From Pomphorhynchus laevis (Eukaryota > Acanthocephala > Palaeacanthocephala > Echinorhynchida > Pomphorhynchidae), in assembly GCA_012934845.2 (NCBI GenBank), contig WNNJ02002467.1:1-64000 (forward strand): DNA of 64,000 nt. Reading direction: 5' to 3'. The first letter of the stretch is position 1, and every line of letters begins with the position of its first letter. Both the position numbers and the translations under genes were made by a program. Positions 1 through 10,549 of this stretch are shown one piece after another. The notes under the pieces are model-generated. The model worked only from the letters and a program-made list of their open reading frames with translations, ran no database searches and was not told the DNA's origin.

Positions 1-3000
1 AATTGCAATGAACAATATTATGTATGTTGCTACTGATGGAACGCCATGGCTTGATGTTATCATGTAGTGATCTCACTAAATAATTGAGGTCTATTATAGG
101 TAAAATTACTTATAACAATATGTATTATCTGCAATAAACAAGATCCGAAGTCACACACACTTAACGATAGATTGTTTGCTCATATTCTATGCGTCAAAAA
201 TTATGAAGAGTGTAATCGTTTGTTTCTGAATACAAGAGTGCAATGATTATTAAAGAGTTAATGTTTTAATCGATTTGGATTTCAGCCTTTTGAAAGTAAA
301 GAATAAACATTAAGAGAAAGTTTCGAACTTTTGAACGTAAAGAATTTTGTCATTTTCCAAATATTTTATCACAGAAAAAATATAATGACATTGTTCTTTA
401 TTGTCAACACTTGAAAATGCTTTACATATATTTGGCAATAATAGATTTAAAGATATTCTTTTAATGAATATTACTCATTTTGTTTTACTGGTTCATTTTT
501 AAGTACCGGAAATGAAGATCCACCTGGAAAAAGAATTTAAAGATTGAAAAATTAATGAAGAATTTTGGTTGCAATAAAAGACAATTATAATTTATTCCGT
601 GTTATGGGATGTAATAAAAAGTTCATGATTACATTTCCACTATCTTCACAAATAATGAAGATGATCGAAATCCACGTTCAAACAGGTTGAATTTACAATC
701 CAGGATTTAGTGCAGTTAGTGGTATTTTATAAATAAATTGATAAATAAATAAATAAAATAAATTTGGTTGCAAATAGTCGAACGCGAAGATTTAGGGTGT
801 GTATAGTCGGCTATGTACGAATTTAAAATAACATCAATATCATCCTTCGCTTTAAAATAAATTTAACTAGCATTTATATTATATACCAATGAATAGCTTT
901 ATATTCGTCATTTCTCGGACTTTAATTTTAATTTTAACGAATCTGTCGCGAGTTGGGGTCCTCCGAGTTGCCATATATTTTCTGAAATTGATTCTCAATA
1001 CCATTTCTTATATTTTGTAAATATAATTTACTATAATTAATGCAATCAGCCATTGTCACCATGCCATATATTATTGAGACCAATATCCTTGGAATTTTTA
1101 ATTTCACATTCTTAGTCTTCTGATTTTAAACATAGCAAATTTATGATATAGTTTCAAAAATTATTATTAAAAACAAATAGATATTTGTATTCATTATAAA
1201 ATAAAATAGAGATATAATAATTAGTTAAAAGATTTTACATTTTTATTAATTATATATTTTTTAAATTTGAAATTAAAAGTTTTATTGTATTATAATTGTT
1301 TATTTAAAGCTTTTAGTTTTAAAGTAAAAAATATAAAATTAATAAATCAGATCACCTAGGTGAGACAATGTATTTTATACTATATATCAGTTAACAATAA
1401 TGATAATTAAAATAAATAATAAATAACAAATAACAAATCATTATATAATATATCATATTATTTATATCGATTAAGAGTTAAAATTTAAAATTAGAATTTA
1501 AAATAAAAATTAATTTTTATGAATTGACTTATAAATAATATGTGATGTATCAGAAAAAAAAGTTAGAAATCATCAGAAGGAACTGCCATATTGTCATGTT
1601 TCGACATTATTCCTCGACTCTGCACAAAGGTGGGAGTAAATACATGCTAATTACGTATTTTTCTATATGAAATTTGATTTTCGAGTGTATCTGATTCTAA
1701 TACAATGTATATTATTTATTATCCATAAAAAATTAGCTTTTACACAATTATTAATAAATTCATATTGTACATAAATTTAATTTTCAAATTTTCTTAAATC
1801 AAAATTTGAATTTTTATCGAATTTTCTAAACTTTCAAAAACTTTAACGTAATTTTTTATATATTTTTATTAATAAAAAATTATCAATAAAAATCAAAATT
1901 AACATAAAATTTTAATTTTTATATTTTAATTTTTATATTGTTTACATTTTTAAAATTTAAATTTTAATATTTTATTATAAAATTAATAAAAATATTATTT
2001 TTAATAAAATTAATAAAATTTAATAAATATATTTGATATGGAAACAATAAACAAGGTCTATATTTCTAAATTTGCAGAGTTAGTAGGCATAATATATAAA
2101 ATTCTAAAACATATTACTTAAATTTAATATTTAAAATTTTTTTCATAAATAGTATTGATGTACAGCTCGTATTAATTTTCACAAAAAGAATAATATAAAA
2201 TCTTCTCATGGAAAGCAAACCTTCCAGAATATGTAAATTATTTAGCTCTTTGAATTTTTAAGATAGATGTAGTATTTTATATTGAAAAATGATTAAATAT
2301 TGTCCGAGTATGCCTGTATTAGCAACCTTGTTAGTTTGCATTTATGTAAAATATCTTTTAAAACAAACCTTGCCAAAAAAGTTAGAAATGTTGTATTTTT
2401 AGAAGATAAATGCAACCAATGCGAATTGGGAAGCCACAAGTATACCCATGTGAAAAAATAGCCAGTCAACTTGAATTTGTGTAAAGATCAGGAAGACATT
2501 TAGATAGTTTATAATGACTAGTTTCAAAATCATTGTAGTAATGCATTGTTGCTTAACTCTATGATAATTTTCTTGAATAGATTAAAAGAGGAATATGTGT
2601 ACAAAGTTTCGCAATTTTTAATATAGCAAATATGTGTTTATTAAAGTCATCAGTGATTGAATTTTCGTGAATAAACATGTTTATTCGAGATTTTAATATG
2701 TTTTAGTTAACTTTTAGCATATATACAAAAAAACTTTAATGCATTTACCATGTGACCTTTAAAACTTATTTTTTTATGTTAGCATATAATAACATTGAAG
2801 TTTTCAAAGTATCCAATACCTTTGTAAAATTTATTAAAACACCTAAATATTTTGTCTAAGACTGTACACAGCTATCCTCATTCGTTACAGAACCCGTTTT
2901 GAAAAATTCCCAATTTGACTTTAGAACGATAATTTCTTTAGAATTTAATGATGTATTTAATTTTTTATGAATGTATTTTGTGATATGTTTGTATCCCATC

Positions 3001-5190
3001 AGCTGTCAACATTAATTGAATTTTTAAACTATGCATATAGCTAACATACTTGATGTATAATATAATTTTTATCGTTGTTGAATAGAACCAATAGGCTAAT
3101 TAATAAAATAATGATTATATATCGTTTTATTTATGCGGATTCATATTTTGAAAAAATATCAATTATATACATGCATAAATATATTTTTATTTTAAGAGAA
3201 ATTTTATAAAACCATAAATTTTGTTTGTTTTAGCTATATAATTTCCGTCTAATATATAATTTGCAATATCCGTTTTTGTTTATGTATATTCTTTAAAATT
3301 GTATACTTTTTATAAAAATAAATCCTAAATAAATATATTAACAAATTAAAAGAATTCAATGTTTGACTAGAATTGTAAATATAATGTTTATAAGGAAGCC
3401 TTGGAACTAAATTCGCTAAAAAATAAATATAGACTAATAAAGCATATGAACATATGCTTTATAGCTTGTCATTAAAGGGAGTTGTTCTATTATATCTACA
3501 TTGGTTGTAAAACCATAATTGTGCAATACAAAACCGATAGCACGAACACTTTTACTAATGATAATATAGTTAGATCATTGAGTGAATATCGCCAAATAAT
3601 TTCAGTTTCACAAACCATTGTTCGTATCTTGAGATATCACTATATTCTTGGGCGAAGCAGGATTCGAATCTGGAATCGTAGTATTAATTATTCGTATTTG
3701 TACCAGTTGAAATAACTCCATAGTAATCAATTGTTTTAATATAATATTTGTTTTGTTTGGAGACAAGGCGTGTAGAATTAATTATTTCAATATTTCAGTG
3801 ACTAATGTCATCATCACGATCAAATTGAGTAACACAATAAAGACAACGTATTTCAATTATTATAAGTAGAATCTCAATTGTAACAATTAGCACGTTTATT
3901 ATCGAATATTGTAATAAATCAATACTAAAAACTATGAAATTCGTACACTATTGAGCATTTTTACAATTTTAAAATTTAATGCATAAATGCACATACAAAT
4001 TTTTTAAGAAACACGCGTAACTAACTCTTCCTGATCTACTACTGCATAACTTATTTTATTACATATAATGCTATGTTTGCTTGATATGTATGGTTTGTCT
4101 AAACGTATCAATCAAAATCGATACTTGATTATAGCTGTCCAAGTAACTAATTGCCGCTATGGATCTTCACATATATACTCATATGCAATTTCATACTAAA
4201 GAAAGCAAGCAAATATTCATAGATTCATTGACATATACTTTTAGTTTAAGTGTTTCTTAGCACTTATTTTTATTAGATGAAACATAGCTTTATGCTATAT
4301 AGACATTTTCAACAATGTGAGTTATACTAGACCATAAATTCTTCCAGATCACATTCAAAAAATTTGCTTTAATTGAGATCGACTTCCTTCCTAAGTCACC
4401 GAATACAATAATGAGTAAATAGATTTTAGGTAGCTGAAAGGATAATATCAACCTATGAGAAAATTACAATCGTCAACGAGCTCGTTCTTCTCATATATTC
4501 CAATATACGATAGAAAATTACAATCGTCAACGAGCTGGCTTGCATTTTACAAAGTAGCTTTAATCTCGTTCTTCTCAAATATTCCAATATACGATAAGTA
4601 TCTGATATTTATGTCATATTATTTCATTTAATTTATTCTTTTATATACCCAAATTTAACAGATATATCAAAACCACAATTTAAATAATTATTTTATAATA
4701 CAATATCATTACGCGTTATACAAATTCTTAAAACTTTGTTATTCAGAGACCACAATATTCATATCTAGATTTACTTATATTAGGTTTACTAATATATTAG
4801 TTGTATAGAGATTTTTGCAGTTTAATAAATCTTCTAACACTGAATAAAAATTATGACAGTAAATACGTAGATATCATTAATTTAACGACGATTTATAAAT
4901 ATATAAATAGAAAGTAGTTGTTTCAATAATGATTAGTTTTCAGCATATTTTGCATATCAAATTTTATTGCAAAAAAATCATAAATACTTTATAGTATAAT
5001 GTATATTTTTTTATTGTACAAGATATATAATTTCATTCAAGCGATTTGATTTGTTTATTCAAATAATAATAACAGCTAAAATCGAACAGTGTATATTCAA
5101 GCTACCATAAACCTAGCTAATTATATATATAATTAGGTTCAAATTATATATAATTTTAACCACAGCTTGGGATCCTTGTTTCTGTAGGAT
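1..5190. other. AT-rich intergenic DNA without recognisable genes
   Basis: Very AT-rich sequence with many short A/T runs and frequent stops in every frame. The few short open frames are low in complexity and match nothing I recognise. The only recurrent element seen is one copy of repeat family R near 1.34-1.75 kb. A tRNA T-arm-like string near 3.66 kb is not enough to call a tRNA. Confidence 0.6.
1335..1745 (+). repeat. Repeat family R, copy 1
   Basis: About 400 bp resembling two direct copies and one inverted copy at 16.4-17.6 kb. Shared blocks are a run of A/T words around GAATTGACT-ATAAATAA, then a G/C-containing core (CATCA-AGGAACTGC, then CATGTTTCG, then TCCTCGAC), then an AT tail ending near TTATCCATAAAA. 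No open frame. Probably a non-autonomous element; I cannot place its class. Confidence 0.5.
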
Positions 5191-5197
5191 TCATAAA

Positions 5198-5272
5198 TAT
5201 ATCAAAATAGGTAAGTATATAAAATTACAAGAAGCTTGGTTTAATGTTATATAGTTACCTATTTTGATATAT
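5198..5272. repeat. 18-bp perfect inverted repeat (hairpin)
   Basis: ATATATCAAAATAGGTAA at 5198-5215 is followed after about 40 bases by its exact reverse complement at 5255-5272. It lies just outside the 3' side of the Penelope-like element and next to a short repeated word (CAACACCATTTAGTATA) that recurs near 27.58 kb. It could be a terminal hairpin of a small element. Confidence 0.5.
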
Positions 5273-5426
5273 ATAGCAACACCATTTAGTATATAATTCA
5301 ACACCATTTAGTATATATATTGCGATGTATTAAGCTGCGATCCGGGATCTAATATAGATTCGTCCATATATTTTCAAAGTAAAATTTTGTGAACCGGTAA
5401 ATACCAAAAACAATATAATTTATTTT

Positions 5427-5457
5427 AACGTTTCGCCCCTTACTAGGACTTCTTCAG
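5427..5457 (-). ncRNA. Decayed small hammerhead-like core, PLE type
   Basis: On the minus strand the order is CTGAAGA, a short imperfect hairpin (GTCC/GGGGC), then GAAAC followed by GTT. CUGANGA and GAAA are the two invariant hammerhead boxes; ACGU would be a loopless two-pair stem III and GUU an allowed cleavage triplet. An extra A before stem II and weak stem I suggest decay. Its place just downstream of the PLE endonuclease, same strand, is where PLE terminal repeats carry hammerheads. Confidence 0.4.
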
Positions 5458-5714
5458 AACAATCTATAATACAAAGAAACAGCAGAATTGTTAGCAATAA
5501 TTAATTATGTCATAATTAGTTAGGTGTTGAACTAATATAATATAGCGTGTCACAAACACGTTTCATATGTTATATCTTGCCACATAAGTGGTGGAGCTTG
5601 TGTTAGGCATTGTGGACATTCTGCCATTAACTGTGCAATCCAAAACATTTCCCTCGATTTACGTACTTGAGCATCCACAAAACCACTTTTGATGATGATG
5701 TAGTTATACATTTC

Positions 5715-6149
5715 TCAGGCGTAATGCGTGAGTGCGTGTGTTACTGCTCCATCTGTTGGACTTCGTTTTTTAATGTCTGCACGTCTGTTATTTATTCTTA
5801 TATTCAGACCATTAGAGGTTTCACCGACATATTGTTTGTCACATCTTACGCATGTCGCCAAATAAACACAATTGTTCGTAATACAGTTTGTGTCTGCTCG
5901 TAGATTGTAACTAAGGCCGGTTATGCTACTGAAAAATCTCTTTGATATCGGTATCAGTCCACATTTTTTACAACGAGATTTATCGCATGGCTTACAGTAG
6001 TGAATTTGGGTTTTCGGCACACTGATTTCACTTATTAATTCATCTTTGATACTTTCTGAAACTAAATGCTTTCTAATCGTATTTTCGACTCTAAAATATA
6101 CAATGGGCGACTTTAGATTAATATCAATCTCGTTGTATGCTTTTAGCAT
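5715..6149 (-). pseudogene. PLE GIY-YIG endonuclease domain
   Basis: An open frame of 144 codons holding a Cys-rich linker (CKPCDKSRCKKCG) and then a GIY-YIG-type core: CVYLATCVRCDKQYVGETSN followed by LNIRINNRRADI. The tyrosine, glycine and arginine positions follow the Penelope endonuclease, which nicks DNA to prime reverse transcription. It is the C-terminal part of the same polyprotein as the RT upstream. The frame stops shortly after the Arg motif, so the C-terminus is missing or out of frame. Confidence 0.85.
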
Positions 6150-6269
6150 GTCACGATTTAAACCACGTGATGCTGGATGATATGGGAGTAAGCATAATGC
6201 TTTGTTTTCTTTTGGTCCGACTTAATCTAATAGTTCCTTTCTTGTTATACTTCGTACTATCTGTAGCTC

Positions 6270-7234
6270 CTAATCAATTTGACGTTTATGATAGCCTCTC
6301 TTCATAAGATATTTAATTACTTGTTCTATAGCTTCCCACTTCCCATTTGATGTACTCGAAATTTTGATCATCCTCTTAAATTCATTTTGTATCATGGATC
6401 GTTTCGTGGTACTGCAGTGAAAGCTAGCTTTGTGAAGATATTTTGCAGTTGATTCTAGTTTTCTGTAAGGTCGTGTAATGTAGTTAGTTCTGCCTCCAAT
6501 CACCTCTTTATCAATTGTAACGTCAAGGAAATTGGGTGGCCAACTTCTGTCGCATGTGAATGTCATCGGTCCTTCATTCAGGTGCGCTACAAAGTCATTC
6601 AATCATCTTCTCTTGCTGTCCATATAATGAATATATCGTCTAGATATCTTAATCAGGTGTGTGGTTTATGTTTGGCCGTAGACATTTTATTCGTTTCGAA
6701 CATATCCATGAACAATACAGCATATGAAGGAGCTAGTGGTGTGCCCATTGCGGTTTCTGATATTTGTAAATACATTTGGTCCATAAATTGAATTACGTTA
6801 TTACCAAGAACAATTTCTGTTGCATCCAGTAACATTTCAGCTGTTACATTATTCAATAATTTCGTTGCTTCTCTCACACCTTCAAGTCCATCTTTGGTTG
6901 GAATATTTGTGTACAGAGATTCCATATCGAGAGTCAATAGGATGGCATTCTGTGAAATGGTCAGTTTGATTTTTTCACATTTTCTCAAAATATCATTGGT
7001 ACTTTTAATATGAGCTTTGATATTTTGTAAATGTGGTTTTAATTTGAAATGTAGCCGATCTAAAAAGGCTTCAGTATGAGTTCCTATACAGCATACTATT
7101 GGTCGGCCAGGGCAAGGTATTTTGTCTTTGTGTATCTTGGGTAACATATAGAACTTCCCTGCTAGATTGCTTCCCGTTAGTAATTTTGCGCCTTCTATTG
7201 TGTCAAGCTCGCCTTTCTGTGTATATTTGGACAC
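6270..7234 (-). pseudogene. PLE reverse transcriptase (broken)
   Basis: Two blocks in different frames. The upstream block (7234 to 6653, 193 codons) holds fingers and palm motifs: FYMLPKIHK, GRPIV, LLTLDMESLYTNIP (motif A with catalytic Asp) and MGTPLAPSYA (motif B). The downstream block (6602 to 6270) continues with FLDVTI and a thumb-like region. These motifs are diagnostic of the Penelope/Poseidon class, which is related to telomerase. The catalytic motif C falls at the join between the blocks, where the frame is lost. No intact start is visible. Confidence 0.85.
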
Positions 7235-7694
7235 AAACTCCGAGACTCGTTCAGATGCTTGTGCTAGAACTTCACTTGATGATTGTGAGTATGTGTCTGA
7301 ATTGAGGTGTCGTTTTGCTTCAAATATGTATTCGTTTCGATCCCAGAGGAAAAATAAAGGTGGAAAGATCCCAATCTTTCCCCTTTATCAGCTGGTTTAA
7401 TTACAATGTCTTTCCGATTTCTTAGTTCGTTTAAAGCTTTAACTGTGTTCTTGTGAGATTAGGCTTAGATCGATAATTTGGAGGAAAATTTGAATATTTC
7501 AAAAATATCTTTCTTCCCATTGCATTTATTGCAGCATTCTTGGATGTGGTGTCTTTTATAGATTAAAAACATTCGATACACGTTTGTCGGATACTCTTCA
7601 TTGTGCGATAACGGCTAAACTCACGTTTACTTGTAGCAAAATTAAATCCAAGTGCCAAAACTGATTTGGTATCATCTGTCAATTCCATTGTTGT

Positions 7695-7873
7695 CATTGC
7701 TGCCCTGGGACACTCACTGGTGTACTCATAAATATATCACTATGTTTTCTTCATGAAAAGGCATAAACACCAGGCAGCATTCTATACATCCTCATCAGAC
7801 TAAGAAATAGAACCGAATTGTTCTTGCATTATTCAAAGTCGCTACGTATGCCCAGTCATCATATGTGTGACGA
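7695..7873 (-). repeat. H1 repeat, partial inverted copy abutting the PLE
   Basis: Reverse complement of the 3' half of the H1 unit, starting in the GTCGTCACACAT region after the hammerhead and ending in GTGTCCCAGGGCAG. Its end directly joins the 5' side of the Penelope-like ORF on the same strand. With the direct H1 copy that follows it forms an inverted junction near 7.87 kb. Confidence 0.7.
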
Positions 7874-8510
7874 CAAATAATAATGACTTTGAATAATGCA
7901 AGAATAATTCAGTTCTATTTCTTAGTCTGATGATAGCGACTATGAATAATAGCGACTTTGAATAATGCAAGAATAATTCGGTTCTATTTCTTAGTCTGAT
8001 GAGGATATATAGAATGCTGCCTGGTGTTTATGCCTCTTCATGAGGAAAACATAGTGATATATTTATGAGTACACCAGTGAGTGTCCCAGGGCAGGTGTAA
8101 CAACAAATTATATTTTATATATTTGCACACTTTTAAGTGTCCCTGTTAAACAGCATTTCTATTAAAAATAATTTAGTGCCTGATGCATGGTTAAACTGTA
8201 ATAATCACTGCCATGCACAGAGCTTATGCTAAATGCCCTCCGATGATTCAGATAAAGGGTAGTTCTGTTTTTCGAGCTTTAAACACTGTTTAAGCGTGTG
8301 TTAAGATGCTTAGTGATGATTATAGAAGTCACGGTACTGATGAGCACCGTTAGAGCGAAACGCGTATACCGTTGTGAAGTTTGTCGTCACACATAGGATG
8401 ACTGGGCATACGTAGCAACTTTGAATAATGCAAGAATAATTCGGTTCTATTTCTTAGTCTGATGAGGATATATAGAATGCTGTCTGGTGTTTATGCTTTT
8501 TAATTAGGAA
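7874..8510 (+). repeat. H1 hammerhead repeat, direct copies
   Basis: One 3' half unit followed head-to-tail by most of another unit. It includes a small internal duplication of the GACTTTGAATAATGCAAGAA word. The second unit carries an ordinary hammerhead core and is cut off at about 8.51 kb by the first H2 unit. The unit 3' end reads CCCAGGGCAGGTGTAACAAC plus an AT tail; the next unit starts with a TTTGCACACTTTTAAGTG-like word. Confidence 0.75.
8331..8372 (+). ncRNA. Hammerhead ribozyme, type I (H1a)
   Basis: Stem I ACGGTA / TACCGT (6 bp), CTGATGA, stem II around GCACCGTTAGAGC with one A.A mismatch, GAAA, two-pair stem III (AC-GC-GT) and cleavage triplet GTA (predicted cut after 8366). All invariant nucleotides are present. 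The tiny stem III resembles the small metazoan hammerheads known to work best as dimers. Confidence 0.85.
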
Positions 8511-8588
8511 AATTTGTCAGTTTAAAGAGGCTATGCCCATGCTACTACGTAAGCAAATTCTTGGAGATGCCTTTCAAATATATCACAA

Positions 8589-8663
8589 GGCAGCCGAAAC
8601 GACTGATGGTAGTTCACCCTACTGATGAGTGCTGCCGGCTACCATCAGCTCGTCTAGGAGTGA
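8589..8663 (+). ncRNA. Reordered hammerhead, H2a
   Basis: Order on the strand: IIb GGCAGCC (8589-8595), GAAA (8596-8599), stem III 5' arm (8599-8612), a loop with Ib TCACCCTA, CTGATGA (8622-8628) and IIa GTGCTGCC, then stem III 3' arm (8639-8653), GTC with predicted cleavage after 8654, then Ia TAGGAGTGA. Stem II is 7 bp with one bulged U, stem III 14 bp with one bulged C, stem I 8 bp with one bulged A. All invariant hammerhead residues are present, but the catalytic strand sits in the stem III loop, an order that is not a circular permutation of types I-III. Confidence 0.65.
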
Positions 8664-8949
8664 TAAGGAAGTCTGATCTGCATGTAATCGAACTCCGGTT
8701 TTTGGTAAAATCTACGATTATGAAACTGAAGCTTTTTAGGTCTCGGAGCACAGTTTTACACATTCTGCGATCAAATTATGAAAACGTATCCGATAAAGGG
8801 ATCCTGTGAGAAAGCAAGCAGCGAAAGCAATTTAAATTCCTGCCGAATAAAATTAGGATGATCCGGAAAGCACGTTGTCAGTTTAAAGAGGCTATGGCCA
8901 TGCTACTACTTAAGCAAATTCTCGGAGATGCCTTTTAAATATATCACAA

Positions 8950-9024
8950 GGCATCCGAAACGACTGATGGTAGTTCACCCTACTGATGAGTGCTGCCGGC
9001 TACCATCAGCTCGTCTAGGAGTGA
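8950..9024 (+). ncRNA. Reordered hammerhead, H2b
   Basis: Second tandem copy of the H2 structure, 361 bp downstream. It matches H2a except for GGCATCC in place of GGCAGCC, which puts one mismatch in stem II. CTGATGA, GAAA and GTC are intact. Predicted cleavage after 9015; cutting both tandem sites would release a 361-nt RNA. Confidence 0.6.
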
Positions 9025-9074
9025 TAAGGAAGTCTGATCTGCATGTAATCGAACTCCGGTTTTTGGCAAAATCT

Positions 9075-9190
9075 ACGATTATATATACCTTATATTTAAG
9101 GTAAGGTATACCTTATATATAAGGTATTTATTTAAGGTATACCTTAAATACCTTACCTTATATTTAAGGTAAAGTATTTACCTTTCCTTA
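9075..9190. repeat. Nested AT palindrome
   Basis: Built of repeated TTAAGGTATACCTTA and TACCTTATATTTAAGGTA words; the two halves around TTTATTT are close reverse complements. It would extrude as a long hairpin. It separates the direct H2 tandem from the inverted H2 copy downstream. Confidence 0.7.
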
Positions 9191-9221
9191 AAAAGTTTGA
9201 AATCTAAAGTAAATACAATTT

Positions 9222-9247
9222 TTGAAGAAGCCGCAAGCCGAAACGTA
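9222..9247 (+). ncRNA. Hammerhead-like fossil core
   Basis: TTGAAGA, a GC/GC mini-hairpin, then GCC-GAAAC-GTA. It resembles the small PLE hammerheads (CUGANGA ... GAAACGU), but the first conserved C is changed and stem II is poor. Probably decayed. Confidence 0.25.
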
Positions 9248-9367
9248 AATTGAAGAATTAATCTTTGTTTTTTGTTGGTAGAGACCAATAATCACATTTC
9301 GAATATATTTTGGTCATAGCTTGATCCCAACCGGAAGTAGTTTATAAATTGATTATAATTTATACTT

Positions 9368-9370
<3 letters not shown>

Positions 9371-9426
<56 letters not shown>
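9371..9426. repeat. (TA)n microsatellite
   Basis: About 28 uninterrupted AT dinucleotides, sitting at the end of the inverted H2 unit. Confidence 0.95.
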
Positions 9427-9427
<1 letters not shown>

Positions 9428-9431
<4 letters not shown>

Positions 9432-9690
9432 AATCGTAGAATGTGTAAAACTGTGCTCCGGGAGCTAAAAAGCTTCAGTTTCATAATCGTAGATTTTGCC
9501 AAAAACCGGAGTTCGATTACAAGTAGAGCAGACTTCCTTATCACTCCTAGACAAGCTGATGGTAGCCGGCACCACTAATCAGTAGGGTGAACTACCATCA
9601 GTCGTTTCGGCTGCCTTGTGATATATTTAAAAGGCATCTCCGAGAATTCGCTAACGTAGTAGCATGGGCATAGCCTCTTTAAACTAACAA
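9428..9690 (-). repeat. H2 hammerhead repeat, inverted copy
   Basis: Reverse complement of one H2 unit from its TCAGTTTAAAGAGG-like start to its ATTCTACGATTAAATTA end, next to the (TA)n tract. With the direct tandem at 8.51-9.09 kb it forms a long inverted repeat around the AT palindrome. Confidence 0.8.
9541..9615 (-). ncRNA. Reordered hammerhead, H2c (decayed)
   Basis: Same strand order as H2a on the minus strand: GGCAGCC-GAAA, stem III arms and GTC-TAGGAGTGA are kept. The catalytic box reads CTGATTA in place of CTGATGA and IIa has a change, so it should be inactive. Confidence 0.55.
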
Positions 9691-10549
9691 AACTGTTAGT
9701 TTTGAGGCTAAAAAGGTATTTATATTATTTGCTTTGTACGTGACCATCGAGAATAATAATAAATTCATTATTCTTCCTTATTTAACTGAGAAGTGATTCA
9801 CTTGTTGGTATTAAGAGTACTTATTTCTATTAACTATTTGTTCCCTGATATTTATTAAAACATTTCTATTAAATATTTATTTACAATATTATCGTAACTG
9901 TTAGCCTAAACAACAATTAATACATCAAATTCCATGTTATCGTTGATTTTATTTAAAAACGTTTTATCGTGCAGTGATATTTTTCTTGTAATTACTTGAT
10001 CCCTAATTATAAAGTGATATTTCTATAGCAATTGATGCAAATGGTCATTTTGTTGATAAAAATTGATTAATAATTAATTATTCTTGTCAATTGAATCGCT
10101 AAAACAATTGACATTTCGACAAAGAAAATCCTATCAAGCCCAATTATCATTTATTTAATGAAAATACGTATTTCCAACTTTAGTTGGTAATGTTCGAACT
10201 GACAAATCAGGAATTACATAATTGTAAATGTCTATTTTATATGTATCTAAGTTTATTGTAATATTATAATGAATATAATAAATGGCATCATATTATACGG
10301 TGAAAGTAATAATTGCCGAAATTTCATAGAAAATCCAATAAAGAAAATCTGATTAAAAACAAAATCTATACCTTGTTTATTAACTGATATCAGCGTTTAG
10401 CTAATTAGAATATTTGGATGGGGGAATTGAAATTAAAAATATTTCAATAAAAATATAAAAATAAGATTTTTAACAAAACAGCTGATAACTATCTAATTAT
10501 CATAAATAAGCAAGAACACAATTAGAGTCAGGAAAACATTAAAAACTAT
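9691..10549. other. AT-rich spacer
   Basis: No coding potential or repeat recognised. Composition resembles the first 5 kb. Confidence 0.5.

Larger units (their letters stand above)
5700..7690 (-). mobile_element. Penelope-like element (RT + GIY-YIG), decayed
   Basis: A minus-strand element with the Penelope order: N-terminal region, reverse transcriptase, zinc-binding linker, GIY-YIG endonuclease. The body is split by frameshifts and stops but domain order is kept. The N-terminal stretch near 7.6-7.7 kb abuts an H1 hammerhead repeat on the same strand, and a hammerhead-like core lies beyond the 3' end. In known PLEs hammerheads sit in the terminal repeats, so the flanks may be the remains of those repeats. 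Not functional as it stands. Confidence 0.85.
8513..9090 (+). repeat. H2 hammerhead tandem repeat, 361-bp unit
   Basis: The word TTGTCAGTTTAAAGAGGCTA occurs (with small changes) at 8514 and again at 8875, giving a 361-bp period. The first unit is complete; the second runs to about 9075, just past the hammerhead region. Each unit has one hammerhead strand set. There is no protein-coding potential. The unit length and ribozyme content are like retrozymes and other circular-RNA-forming repeats. Confidence 0.8.

Noticed and set aside
3651-3680. tRNA T-arm-like string (GCAGGATTCGAATCTGG)
   Set aside because: No acceptor, D- or anticodon arm could be built around it in either orientation. At most a tRNA-derived scrap.
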